Assembly (NCBI RefSeq): GCF_950100655.1
Contig: NZ_CATNLY010000012.1
Location: 496,001 to 560,000, forward strand
Length of the DNA: 64,000 nucleotides
Direction: 5' to 3'
Source of the DNA: Pleomorphomonas sp. T1.2MG-36
Lineage (GTDB): Bacteria > Pseudomonadota > Alphaproteobacteria > Rhizobiales > Pleomorphomonadaceae
The notes under the pieces were generated by a model. It did not search any database. It was not told the DNA's origin and was given only the letters and a program-made list of their open reading frames with translations. Positions 56,496 to 64,000 of this stretch are shown here, piece after piece. The position numbers were made by a program, and so were the translations under genes. Position 1 is the first letter of the stretch; each line of letters begins with the position of its first letter.

Positions 56496-58940
56496 ATGAA
56501 GTATGGTTATTTCGACGACAAGGCCCGCGAGTATGTGATCACGCGGCCGGACACGCCGCTGCCGTGGATCAACTACATCGGCTGCCAGGGCTATTTCGGC
56601 ATCCTGTCCGCCACCGGTGGCGGCTACTCCTACTATCGTGACGCCCGCCTGCGCCGCCTGACGCGCGGCCGCTACAACAACGTGCCGGCCGACTTCGGCG
56701 GCCGCTACGTCTACGTCCGCGACAACGCCACCGGCGATTACTGGTCGCCGTCGTGGATGCCGACCCAGTCGGATGTCGAGGACTACAGCTGCCGGCACGG
56801 CATGGGTTACTCCACCATTTCGGCCAAGCGCTCGGGCATCCGCGCCGCCACGCGCTATTTCGTGCCGCTCGATGAGACGCTGGAGATCTGGCAGACGACG
56901 ATCACCAACGAACGTCTGACGCCGGCCGATGTGTCGATCTTCTCGTCGGTGGAATTCTGCCTGTGGGAAGCCAACGACGACGCCACCAACTACCAGCGCA
57001 ACCTCTCGACCGGTCAGGTCGAGGTGGAAGATGAGGTCATCTACCACAAGACCGAGTACCGCGAGCGTCGCAACCACTTCGCCTGGTTCTCCTGCTCGGA
57101 GCCGCTCGCCGGCTTCGACACCCAGCGCGAAAGCTTCCTCGGCCCCTGGCGCGGCTGGAACCGCCCGGTCGCCGTCGAGGAAGGCAAGTCGCGCAACTCG
57201 ATCGCGCACGGCTGGTCGCCGGTGGGCTCGCACCACGTGAAGATGACGCTCGCCCCCGGCGAAAGCCGAGAGATCATCTACGTGCTCGGCTATCACGAGA
57301 ACCCGAACGAGCTGAAGTTCGACCCGCCGGGCTCGCAGACCGTCAACAAGACGACCGTCAAGCCGATCATCGCCAAGTATCGCAACGCCAAGAACGTCGA
57401 GGCGGCCTTCGAAGCCCTCGGCAAGCACTGGGACCAGTTGCTCGGCGTCTATCAGGTGACCTCGCCGGATGAACATGCCGACCGCATGGTCAACATCTGG
57501 AATGCCTACCAGTGCATGGCTACCTTCAATATGTCGCGCTCGGCCTCGTCGTTCGAGACGGGCATCGGCCGCGGCCTCGGCTTCCGCGATTCAAACCAGG
57601 ATCTTCTGGGCTTCGTGCACATGGTGCCGTCGCGGGCCCGCGAGCGCATCCTCGACCTCGCGGCCACGCAGCTGTCGAGCGGCGGCGCCTACCACCAGTA
57701 CCAGCCGCTGACCAAGAAGGGCAACAACGACATCGGCGGCGATTTCAACGACGATCCGCACTGGCTGATCATCGGCGTCGCCGCCTATCTCAAGGAAACG
57801 GGCGACTTCTCGATCCTCGACGAGCCGGTGGTGTTCGACAACCAGCCGGGCACCGAGGCGCCGCTCTACGAGCATCTTCGCCGCTCGATCCAGTATGCGC
57901 TCGACCGTCTCGGCCCGCACGGCCTGCCGCTGATCGGCCGCGCCGACTGGAACGACTGCCTCAACCTCAACTGCTTCTCCGACACGCCAGGCCAGTCGTT
58001 CCAGACGACCACCAGCAAGGACGGCAAGGTGGCCGAGTCGGTGTTCATCGGCGCGCTGATGGTGCTGTCGGCCCGCGAGCTGTCCGCTCTGGCGGCGCAG
58101 ATCGGCAAGGCTGACGACGCGACCTTCTACGCCGACGTCGCCAAGAAGATGGACGAGACCGTCCGCACCCACGGCTGGGACGGCGAATGGTTCGTTCGCG
58201 CCTACGACGACTTCGGCCGCAAGATCGGCTCCAAGGAGAACGAGGAAGGCAAGATCTTCATCGAGTCCCAGGGCTTCGCCGCGCTGGCCGGCATCGGCAT
58301 CGACGACGGCAAGGCCCGCTCGGCGCTCGATGCGGTTCGCAAGCATCTCGCCACGCCGCACGGCATCGTGCTGCAGCAGCCGGCCTACAGCCGCTACTAC
58401 ATCGAGTATGGCGAGATCTCGACCTACCCGCCCGGTTACAAGGAAAACGCCGGCATCTTCTGCCACAACAATCCGTGGGTGATCATCGGCGAAGTGGTGC
58501 TGGGCAACGGCGACGCGGCCTTCGACTACTACAGCCGCATCTGCCCGTCGGCGCGCGAGGGGATCTCGGACGTTCACCGGCTCGAGCCTTACGTCTACGC
58601 CCAGATGATTGCCGGCCGTGACGCGCCGACCCATGGCGAGGCCAAGAACTCCTGGCTGACCGGCACCGCCGCCTGGAATTACTACGCGATCACCCAGTGG
58701 ATCTTCGGCATTCGGCCCGAGTACAACGGCCTGCGCGTCGCGCCGGTCGTGCCCGAGCGCTGGACCAACTTCACGGCGAGCCGCACCTTCCGGGGCGTCA
58801 CCTACGATATCTCGGTGAAGCGGAATGGCGCCGGCAACAAGGTGTCGCTCACGGTCGACGGCAAGCCGATCGAAGGCGACATCGTACCGCCTCCGGCCCA
58901 GGGCGTGAAGACCGTCAAGGTCGAAGCCATTCTGGGCTGA
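56496..58940 (+). CDS. Cellobiose phosphorylase (GH94)
   Basis: 814-aa GH94 enzyme, splitting cellobiose with phosphate into glucose-1-phosphate and glucose in the cytoplasm. Opening MKYGYFDDKAREYVITRPDTPLPWINYIG, the catalytic acid in GRADWNDCLNLN, HHYQPLTKKGNNDIG and HNNPWVIIGEVVLG and the length match cellobiose phosphorylases such as those of Cellvibrio/Cellulomonas. Alternatives (chitobiose or laminaribiose phosphorylase) share the fold but the match to the cellobiose type is close. Start at ATG 56496; an upstream frame is less likely. Strong codon bias. No transport gene is adjacent. A terminator follows. Confidence 0.92.
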   Translation: MKYGYFDDKAREYVITRPDTPLPWINYIGCQGYFGILSATGGGYSYYRDARLRRLTRGRYNNVPADFGGRYVYVRDNATGDYWSPSWMPTQSDVEDYSCRHGMGYSTISAKRSGIRAATRYFVPLDETLEIWQTTITNERLTPADVSIFSSVEFCLWEANDDATNYQRNLSTGQVEVEDEVIYHKTEYRERRNHFAWFSCSEPLAGFDTQRESFLGPWRGWNRPVAVEEGKSRNSIAHGWSPVGSHHVKMTLAPGESREIIYVLGYHENPNELKFDPPGSQTVNKTTVKPIIAKYRNAKNVEAAFEALGKHWDQLLGVYQVTSPDEHADRMVNIWNAYQCMATFNMSRSASSFETGIGRGLGFRDSNQDLLGFVHMVPSRARERILDLAATQLSSGGAYHQYQPLTKKGNNDIGGDFNDDPHWLIIGVAAYLKETGDFSILDEPVVFDNQPGTEAPLYEHLRRSIQYALDRLGPHGLPLIGRADWNDCLNLNCFSDTPGQSFQTTTSKDGKVAESVFIGALMVLSARELSALAAQIGKADDATFYADVAKKMDETVRTHGWDGEWFVRAYDDFGRKIGSKENEEGKIFIESQGFAALAGIGIDDGKARSALDAVRKHLATPHGIVLQQPAYSRYYIEYGEISTYPPGYKENAGIFCHNNPWVIIGEVVLGNGDAAFDYYSRICPSAREGISDVHRLEPYVYAQMIAGRDAPTHGEAKNSWLTGTAAWNYYAITQWIFGIRPEYNGLRVAPVVPERWTNFTASRTFRGVTYDISVKRNGAGNKVSLTVDGKPIEGDIVPPPAQGVKTVKVEAILG

Positions 58941-58965
58941 CGACCGACCTTCAAGACCACCCCGG

Positions 58966-58995
58966 AAAGGGCGCCCTCCGCGGCGCCCTTTTTCT
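58966..58995 (+). terminator. Intrinsic terminator after cellobiose phosphorylase
   Basis: AAAGGGCGCC (58966-58975) pairs with GGCGCCCTTT (58982-58991), loop CTCCGC, followed by TTTCTTG. Confidence 0.85.
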
Positions 58996-59223
58996 TGCGC
59001 GCCGAACCGGTTCGCTCAACACCCGATTGCGGACGAGTAGCGAGGGTAGTTATTTAAACGGATGGAAATATCCGCGCACCACTCCAGAAGAACACGCAGG
59101 GATATATACGCAAAATTACCTTTTTCGCTCCATCATTCGTCATATTTCTGGCGTGTTATTCTTTATTTACGACTACCCCTCCATGGTTGAGCGATTATAG
59201 CCTGGTGCATCGAGGTGCAGCTC

Positions 59224-59748
59224 ATGAAGCCGCGCGTTCAGCCGACCTCCGAGGAAATCACGTTTCTTCCCAACGAAATCATTGTTTCCAAGACCGATCT
59301 CAAGGGACGGATTACCTACGCGAACTCAACGTTCTCCAAGATTTGCGGCTACAGCCGCGCAGAGCTGATGAATGCGCCGCATTCCATCATTCGCCATCCC
59401 GACATGCCGCGTTGCGTCTTCAAGCTGCTCTGGGATCAGCTGGGCGAGGAACGCGAGATCTTCGCCTACGTTAAGAACATGACGCGCAGCGGCGCCTTCT
59501 ACTGGGTGTTCGCTCATGTCACTCCGTCGTTTGACAACGATGGCAAAGTGACCGGTTACCACTCCAGCCGACGGGTGCCCGATCGCCGCGTCGTGCGTGA
59601 GGTTATCGAGCCGCTTTATGGAGAATTGCTACGAACGGAAGCCGCCCATGCCAGCCCCAAGGAGGGGCTGGTCGCCTCTTTCGCCCAGCTCATGAGCATC
59701 GTGAAATCGAAAGCCGCCAGCTATGACGAACTCATCTTCTCGCTTTGA
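59224..59748 (+). CDS. PAS-domain (Aer-like) sensor protein
   Basis: 174-aa protein made of one PAS domain of the Aer/aerotaxis type: [52 protein letters not shown] is diagnostic (quoted here in parts: [26 protein letters not shown]). FAD binding is likely (inference from the Aer-type pattern). The C-terminal helix (about 125-174) probably forms a coiled coil with its partner. Its stop overlaps the start of the chemoreceptor gene by 26 bases, so translation is coupled; together they form a split version of an Aer-type receptor. ATG at 59224 has a better ribosome-binding site (GAGGTG) than the GTG at 59215. Confidence 0.85.
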   Translation: MKPRVQPTSEEITFLPNEIIVSKTDLKGRITYANSTFSKICGYSRAELMNAPHSIIRHPDMPRCVFKLLWDQLGEEREIFAYVKNMTRSGAFYWVFAHVTPSFDNDGKVTGYHSSRRVPDRRVVREVIEPLYGELLRTEAAHASPKEGLVASFAQLMSIVKSKAASYDELIFSL

Positions 59749-61342
59749 AGCGTTCGCCCCCGGCACGGCGGTCATCCTGCTCCTCGCAGGTGCGGCAGGT
59801 GCCTTGGCAGCGGGCATGCCCACCCTGGCGCTGGCGCTGATCGGCATCGGCATTGTCGGCGCAGCGGCGGCCCTTGTCATTGCCCTGCGTCTTCACGCGG
59901 CCGTCGGGCGGTCGATCCGGGTGGCCCGCGCGCTCGGAAAGGGCGACTTCGAGACCCGTGGCCTGGTTTTCGACCAGTGGGGCCAAGCCGGCGAACTCAC
60001 CGAAGCCATCAACGACATGGCCGACCACATCGATGCCTTCGTGCGCGAAGCCAGCGCCGCCATGGAGGCCGTCCGCCTCAATCGTTACTACCGCCGTATC
60101 CTGCCGAACGGCATGGAAGGCGCCCTGCTCCGCGCCTCCTCGACCATCAACGAAGCCACCGACATGATCCAGGATCGCGTCGAGGCCTTCGAGATCTCGA
60201 CCGACGAGTTCGGCGCCACCATCAATTCGATCGTCGATAGCCTCGTCAACGCCTCGCACGACATGGGCGGTGCGGCGACGCGCCTCGGCGAAGGCGCCAA
60301 CTCGACCGACCAGCGCGCCAGCGACGCCGCGTCCAGCTCGAACATGGCCTCCTCCGACGTGCAGCGGGTCGCCCATGCCGCGACGCAGCTCACCGGTTCG
60401 GCGCGTGACGTCGGCAGGGAAATCGAACGCTCGGCGGCCATCGCCCAGGACGCCGTCAACCGCGCCGAGGAAACCAAGCGCATCGTCGGCGGCCTGTCGG
60501 AAGCCGCCGAGAAGATCGGTGCCGTCATCGGGCTGATCGAGCAAGTGGCCGGCCAGACCAACCTTCTGGCACTGAACGCCACCATCGAGGCGGCACGAGC
60601 CGGCGAGGCAGGCAAGGGATTTGCGGTCGTCGCCCAGGAAGTGAAGGCGCTGGCCTCGCAGACCGCAGCCGCGACCGGCGAGATCACGCGGCATATTTCG
60701 GACGTTCAGTCGGCGACGCGCGCGGCTGTCGGCAGCATCATCGGCATCGGCGGCACCATCGCCGAGATCAACGCCATCACCGCAGACATGCGCGGCTCCA
60801 TCGAGGCGCAGATCCATGCCACGACGGAGATCGCCCAAGGCGTCAGCAATGCCTCCGAGGGGACGAGGCAGGTGTCCGACCGGATTTCCGGCATCACCGG
60901 CATCGCCCGCGAAACGTCGACGCTGGCGCAGAGCCTGTTCTCGACCTCCGGCGCGCTCTCTGCCGAGGGCGATCGCCTCTCGGTCACCGTCCGCGAGTTC
61001 CTGGTCAGGTTGAGGCGCGGGCCGCTCGATCGTCGTCAAGCCGCCGAGCGCGTACCCGGCGGGCACGCGGTCACCATCGCCTCGGCAAGGGGAACGGGAA
61101 CAGCCACCTGCGTCGATATATCCATGACCGGCGCCCGGTTTGCCGGGCAACTGCCGCCCTTGCAAGTCGGCGACGAGGTGCATATCACCGGCGAGAAGAA
61201 CATCGCCATACCAGGCACCGTGCGCTGGATCCGAGAGGACAACATCGGCGTCGAGTTCAAGGTCGCCGAAATGACGGCGGCCGCCTCGAACCGCCTTCGC
61301 TACCTGGTAGGCAAGGGCCGATCGATGGCGAACGCAGCCTGA
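59723..61342 (+). CDS. Methyl-accepting chemotaxis protein with C-terminal PilZ-like domain
   Basis: 539-aa chemoreceptor. Two N-terminal membrane helices (about 12-58) with almost no periplasmic loop, a HAMP domain (60-115), the receptor core with the signalling-tip region [30 protein letters not shown] (about 290-320), then from about 445 a PilZ-like domain ([29 protein letters not shown] ... [17 protein letters not shown]). The PilZ DxSxxG motif is present (D-I-S-M-T-G) but no exact RxxxR occurs, so c-di-GMP binding may be altered or lost. Without a sensing loop, it likely takes its input from the PAS protein encoded just upstream, as in two-gene Aer receptors. Confidence 0.88.
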   Translation: MTNSSSRFEAFAPGTAVILLLAGAAGALAAGMPTLALALIGIGIVGAAAALVIALRLHAAVGRSIRVARALGKGDFETRGLVFDQWGQAGELTEAINDMADHIDAFVREASAAMEAVRLNRYYRRILPNGMEGALLRASSTINEATDMIQDRVEAFEISTDEFGATINSIVDSLVNASHDMGGAATRLGEGANSTDQRASDAASSSNMASSDVQRVAHAATQLTGSARDVGREIERSAAIAQDAVNRAEETKRIVGGLSEAAEKIGAVIGLIEQVAGQTNLLALNATIEAARAGEAGKGFAVVAQEVKALASQTAAATGEITRHISDVQSATRAAVGSIIGIGGTIAEINAITADMRGSIEAQIHATTEIAQGVSNASEGTRQVSDRISGITGIARETSTLAQSLFSTSGALSAEGDRLSVTVREFLVRLRRGPLDRRQAAERVPGGHAVTIASARGTGTATCVDISMTGARFAGQLPPLQVGDEVHITGEKNIAIPGTVRWIREDNIGVEFKVAEMTAAASNRLRYLVGKGRSMANAA

Positions 61343-61353
61343 GATTTTCCGCC

Positions 61354-61454
61354 TAGAGCTTTTCCGGTGAACTCTGGTTCGCTGGAAAAGCTCTATTTCC
61401 TTGTCGAGACGCAGTTCCGGACGCAAAACCGGTACCCACTTTTGCTGGAACTGC
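61354..61454 (+). repeat. Composite two-hairpin intergenic repeat, copy 2
   Basis: TAGAGCTTTTCC (61354-61365) pairs with GGAAAAGCTCTA (61384-61395), loop containing GAACTCTGGTT as in copy 1; a T-rich linker; then a second hairpin (61409-61454) with arms GCAGTTCC/GGAACTGC and a core GGTACCCACTT. Against copy 1 the second module matches 38 of 46 bases, and the differences in the arms compensate each other. Lies between the chemoreceptor stop and the RibD-like gene stop (61505). Confidence 0.75.
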
Positions 61455-61504
61455 GCCTAGAGAATGAATTGACGGCGCCGGCCTTGTTCGGCGCCGTTTT
61501 TCGT

Positions 61505-62017
61505 TCACTGCCGCTCGAGCCGGAGGTGGGCGATCTGGCCGAAGCGCCCGACCTCGGCAAGCCTCAGCGTTCGGGGCTGCGCCACATCGGGATAAAGCGG
61601 GATGCCATCGCCGAGGACGACCGGAACGATGAACTGGTCGAGCCGATCAAGCGCGTCGCGGTCGATGAAAGCCTGTTGCAGCCGGCCGCCGCCAACGATC
61701 CACACATCCTGCTTGGCGTTGGCGCGGAGATGGTCGATCAGGGCGTCGACGCCGGCCGACCAGGTTTCGGCATCGGGCGGCAAGTCGGCTATCGTGCTCG
61801 AGGTAACGACGATCAGCCGCTTTCCCGCGTAAGGCCAGGACGGCATGGTCCGACGGCAGACGTCGTAGGTCATGCGCCCCATCACCAGCGTGCCGATGCC
61901 GGCGTAGAACTCCTCGTAGCCGGCGTCCTCGGCCGGATAGGGATCGAGGAAGGAGAAGCTGTGGTCGGGAGCGGCGATATAGCCGTCGAGCGTCGAAGCG
62001 ATGTACCCGCAGATCAT
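61505..62017 (-). CDS. Dihydrofolate reductase-family (RibD C-terminal-like) protein
   Basis: 170-aa reductase of the RibD C-terminal/DHFR-fold group. MICGYIASTLDGYIAAPDHSFSFLDPY, VMGRMTYDVCRRTMPSWPYAGKRLIVVTSS, and DVWIVGGGRLQQAFIDRD (GGG nucleotide site) are the family motifs. Substrate unknown; many of these proteins are of unsettled function. Start at ATG 62017 with GGAGAG upstream; an ATG at 62047 has a poorer site. Convergent with the chemoreceptor gene. Confidence 0.83.
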   Translation of the reverse strand: MICGYIASTLDGYIAAPDHSFSFLDPYPAEDAGYEEFYAGIGTLVMGRMTYDVCRRTMPSWPYAGKRLIVVTSSTIADLPPDAETWSAGVDALIDHLRANAKQDVWIVGGGRLQQAFIDRDALDRLDQFIVPVVLGDGIPLYPDVAQPRTLRLAEVGRFGQIAHLRLERQ

Positions 62018-62090
62018 TGTGTGGCTCTCCGGTTTCGGGAGCCGCATGATATCGACAGCCTTGCCCGGTCCCGTCAGCAGCCTGTCGTCG

Positions 62091-62915
62091 TCAGCGCCGG
62101 TCGCCGATGAAATCGCGGTGACGTTGCAGACGGCTCTCCAACCCGCGAACGGCCAGCGAAAGCGAGACGGTCATCAGCAGGTAGACATAGGCGACGACGC
62201 TGTAGGTCTCGAAGAACATGAAGGTGCCCGACGAGTAGACCTTGCCGAGCTGCGTCACGTCCTGCACGCCGAGCACCGAGACGAGTGACGAGTCCTTGAT
62301 CATCGCCACGAAATCGTTGCCGAGCGGCGGCAGCACCGTTCGGAACGCCTGGGGCATGATGATGAGGCGGAAGACCTTGAAGCGACTGAGACCGAGCGCC
62401 TTTGCCGCCTCGATCTGACCGCGATCGACCGATTGCAGTCCGGCTCGGAAGATCTCCGACAGGAACGCCGAGTAGGAAATGACCAGCGCCACCACGGCCC
62501 GCCACAGGAGATCGAAATCGCGGACGCTGGCCGCCCCCAGGAGTCCGGCGGCCTGCAACGGAGCGGTGATGAGATTCCAGAAGGCGATCAGCGCCGGCGC
62601 GGCCACGAATGCCATGTAGAACAGGAGGACCAGCACCGGCACGCCGCGAATGATCTCGACGTAGAAGGTGGCGACCTCGCGCAGAATGCGATGCTTCGAC
62701 AGGCTGGCCGAGGCGACGCCGAGACCGATCAGGCAGGCAAATACATAGGCGATGACCGTCACGAAGACGGTCACCCAAATGCCGGTCGCCACGGCACCGA
62801 AGATGACGCGGTAGCTCTCGTCGGAACCGATGACGAGACCGAAGGCGATGGCAAGGAGAATCGCCGCGATCAGCCAAAAGGGCAGCTCGCGGCGACGGGT
62901 CTCTTTGGAACTCAA
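62091..62915 (-). CDS. Polar amino-acid ABC transporter permease
   Basis: 274-aa inner-membrane permease (HAAAP/binding-protein-dependent type) with about five helices and the EAA-loop motif EAAKALGLSRFKVFRLIIMPQAFRTVLPPLGNDFVAMIKDSSLVSVLGV, diagnostic of polar amino-acid ABC importers. A TTG at 62915 (MSSKETRRRELPFW) starts it seven bases after the binding-protein stop. No ATP-binding subunit gene is in the window on this side; the next gene downstream is the RibD-like gene. Confidence 0.85.
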   Translation of the reverse strand: MSSKETRRRELPFWLIAAILLAIAFGLVIGSDESYRVIFGAVATGIWVTVFVTVIAYVFACLIGLGVASASLSKHRILREVATFYVEIIRGVPVLVLLFYMAFVAAPALIAFWNLITAPLQAAGLLGAASVRDFDLLWRAVVALVISYSAFLSEIFRAGLQSVDRGQIEAAKALGLSRFKVFRLIIMPQAFRTVLPPLGNDFVAMIKDSSLVSVLGVQDVTQLGKVYSSGTFMFFETYSVVAYVYLLMTVSLSLAVRGLESRLQRHRDFIGDRR

Positions 62916-62922
62916 GGTCGGC

Positions 62923-63723
62923 TCAGTTCTGGCTCTTGTAGTCGTAGAGCCACTTCTTGTTGAGCGCATCGATGGTGCCGTCGGCCTTCATGGAGGCGAT
63001 GGCGGCGCTGATCGGGGCGGTGAGGTCGGAGCCTTTCTTGAGGATGAAGCCGAACTCCTCGCGGCCAAGCGGACCACCGACGACCTTGAAGGCACCGGGC
63101 TGGGCGCCGATGTAGCCATCGGCCGAGGTCTTGTCCATCAGCACGGTGTCGACGTCGCCGGCCTTCAGCGCCTGCACCGAGGCGCCGAACGTTTCGAACA
63201 GCTTGACGCGCGGGTTCTTCTCGTCACCATCGAGCACGTTGTAGATGGCGACGTAGAAGTTGGTGGTGCCGGGCTGGGCGCCGACCAGGCCATCCTTGAG
63301 AGCCGCGAAGGACGGACCGTCGGTGAAGCGGTTCTCGTCGGCGCGCACCAGCATGAGCTGCTCGGAGATCATGTAGGGCTCGGAGAAATCGACCTGCTGC
63401 TTGCGCTCGTCGTTGATGGTGATGCCATCCATGCCGACGTCGAACTGGCCGTCGCGCACCGCCTGGATCATCGCATCCCACGACGTCAGCTTCCACTCGA
63501 CCTTGGCGTTGAGACGCTTGGCGATCTCGTTGAAGGCGTCATATTCCCAGCCAATGCCCTCGCCCGTCTTCGGATCGGCGAAGTTGAGCGGAACGTAGGC
63601 ATTCTCGGTGACCGCGATGATGGCGCGTCCCTTGAGATCGGGGAGCTCGGCAGCGCCAGCCTGGGACACGAAAGCGGACAGCAAAACAGTGGCGGCAACA
63701 GCCGCCTTCGCAACAATCTGCAT
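62923..63723 (-). CDS. Amino-acid ABC transporter periplasmic binding protein
   Basis: 266-aa solute-binding protein (SBP_bac_3). Signal peptide MQIVAKAAVAATVLLSAFVSQAGA with cleavage near residue 24; then the type-II periplasmic fold with AVTENAYVPLNFADPKTGEGIGWEYDAFNEIAKRLN and FDVGMDGITINDERKQQVDFSEPYM, and FEFGFILKKGSDLTAPISAAIASMKADGTIDALNKKWL at the end. It is the first gene of a two-gene transport operon with the permease. Ligand unknown; polar amino acids or opines are typical. Confidence 0.9.
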   Translation of the reverse strand: MQIVAKAAVAATVLLSAFVSQAGAAELPDLKGRAIIAVTENAYVPLNFADPKTGEGIGWEYDAFNEIAKRLNAKVEWKLTSWDAMIQAVRDGQFDVGMDGITINDERKQQVDFSEPYMISEQLMLVRADENRFTDGPSFAALKDGLVGAQPGTTNFYVAIYNVLDGDEKNPRVKLFETFGASVQALKAGDVDTVLMDKTSADGYIGAQPGAFKVVGGPLGREEFGFILKKGSDLTAPISAAIASMKADGTIDALNKKWLYDYKSQN

Positions 63724-63858
63724 GAAAGGATCCTCCGTCGCTGAGGTAGCCGGAACGAGATCCCTCCGTCACCGGCGCGTGAAGGCCACTATTGGCTGTT
63801 TCGCGCAAGGCTGGCAAGGGGTTGCTTCTCTTTAGGCGCCGCCGATGACCGACTCTCG

Positions 63859-64000
63859 TCAGTCTCGCGTTATTGGCAATCCCTGCATCCGCCAGGCGCT
63901 GATGCCGCCGCCCAGATGGCCTTCCGCCGCGTGCCCGGACGACTTGCACCAGGAGAGTACCTGGCCCGACCGCCCTCCCGACACGCAGTAGAAGACGACG
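63859..64000 (-). CDS. Rhodanese-like protein, C-terminal fragment
   Basis: Only the last 46 codons are in the window; the gene runs off the right edge on the minus strand. The visible part is the active-site half of a rhodanese: FYCVSGGRSGQV with catalytic Cys, then HLGGGISAWRMQGLPI. It probably moves sulfane sulfur in the cytoplasm. Reaching the binding-protein gene upstream promoter lies about 135 bases away. Confidence 0.75.
   Translation of the reverse strand, partial: VVFYCVSGGRSGQVLSWCKSSGHAAEGHLGGGISAWRMQGLPITRD

Overview
The window is a GC-rich chromosomal segment of an alphaproteobacterium, most likely order Hyphomicrobiales (Rhizobiales). The evidence is a ccmIEF cytochrome c maturation block next to a FeuPQ-type two-component system with a small PepSY protein, a MucR/Ros regulator, families largely confined to this group (DUF1491, DUF2336, DUF5330, DUF1214/DUF1254 pair), and intergenic hairpin repeats of the kind seen in these genomes. 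A family such as Pleomorphomonadaceae is only a guess. No rRNA, CRISPR array, complete IS or prophage was seen.

Layout. 0-7.2 kb: minus-strand ccmI-ccmE-ccmF (ccmF cut by the left edge), an unrecognised 465-aa protein, a glycine-zipper lipoprotein and feuN-like/feuP/feuQ; then a DUF465 gene and a 14-bp-stem terminator. 7.2-9.2 kb: about 2 kb with no convincing gene. 9.2-12.4 kb: WYL-type regulator, serine hydrolase, YitT-type membrane protein, molbindin. 12.5-18.9 kb: YcgN-type protein, class A penicillin-binding protein, DUF1214/DUF1254 pair, lipoprotein, DUF2336 protein. 19-28.7 kb: mucR, sufE, DUF5330, PAS histidine kinase with a peptidoglycan-binding protein, DUF1491, oligopeptidase B, Fe superoxide dismutase, a response regulator. 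28.8-35.7 kb: aminotransferase, haloacid dehalogenase, malQ, acetyltransferase, HerA-like ATPase, LuxR-type solo regulator. 35.7-36.4 kb: AT-rich intergenic stretch. 36.4-41.9 kb: M20 peptidase and a LacI regulator-xylB-xylA cluster. 42-50.3 kb: DUF1131 lipoprotein, D-amino-acid dehydrogenase, sugar kinase, PilZ, HxlR, formate-THF ligase divergent from guanine deaminase, a TIM-barrel isomerase. 50.5-50.9 kb: tRNA-Pro(CGG) and tRNA-Gln(TTG). 51-64 kb: diguanylate cyclase, deaminase, AI-2E-type permease, aldo/keto reductase, ketopantoate reductase, GH94 cellobiose phosphorylase, a PAS protein overlapping an MCP with a C-terminal PilZ domain, a RibD/DHFR-like protein, an amino-acid ABC permease plus binding protein without an ATPase, and a rhodanese fragment.

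The clearest coherent units are cytochrome c maturation, the envelope-sensing FeuPQ module, xylose catabolism, and sugar/glucan use (malQ, sugar kinase, cellobiose phosphorylase). Most of the window looks like core chromosome. The most interesting unexplained signals are two classes of intergenic hairpin repeat (one with compensatory base changes in both stems' modules), the split PAS/MCP-PilZ sensor, the ORF-poor 2-kb stretch, and the AT-rich LuxR upstream region.
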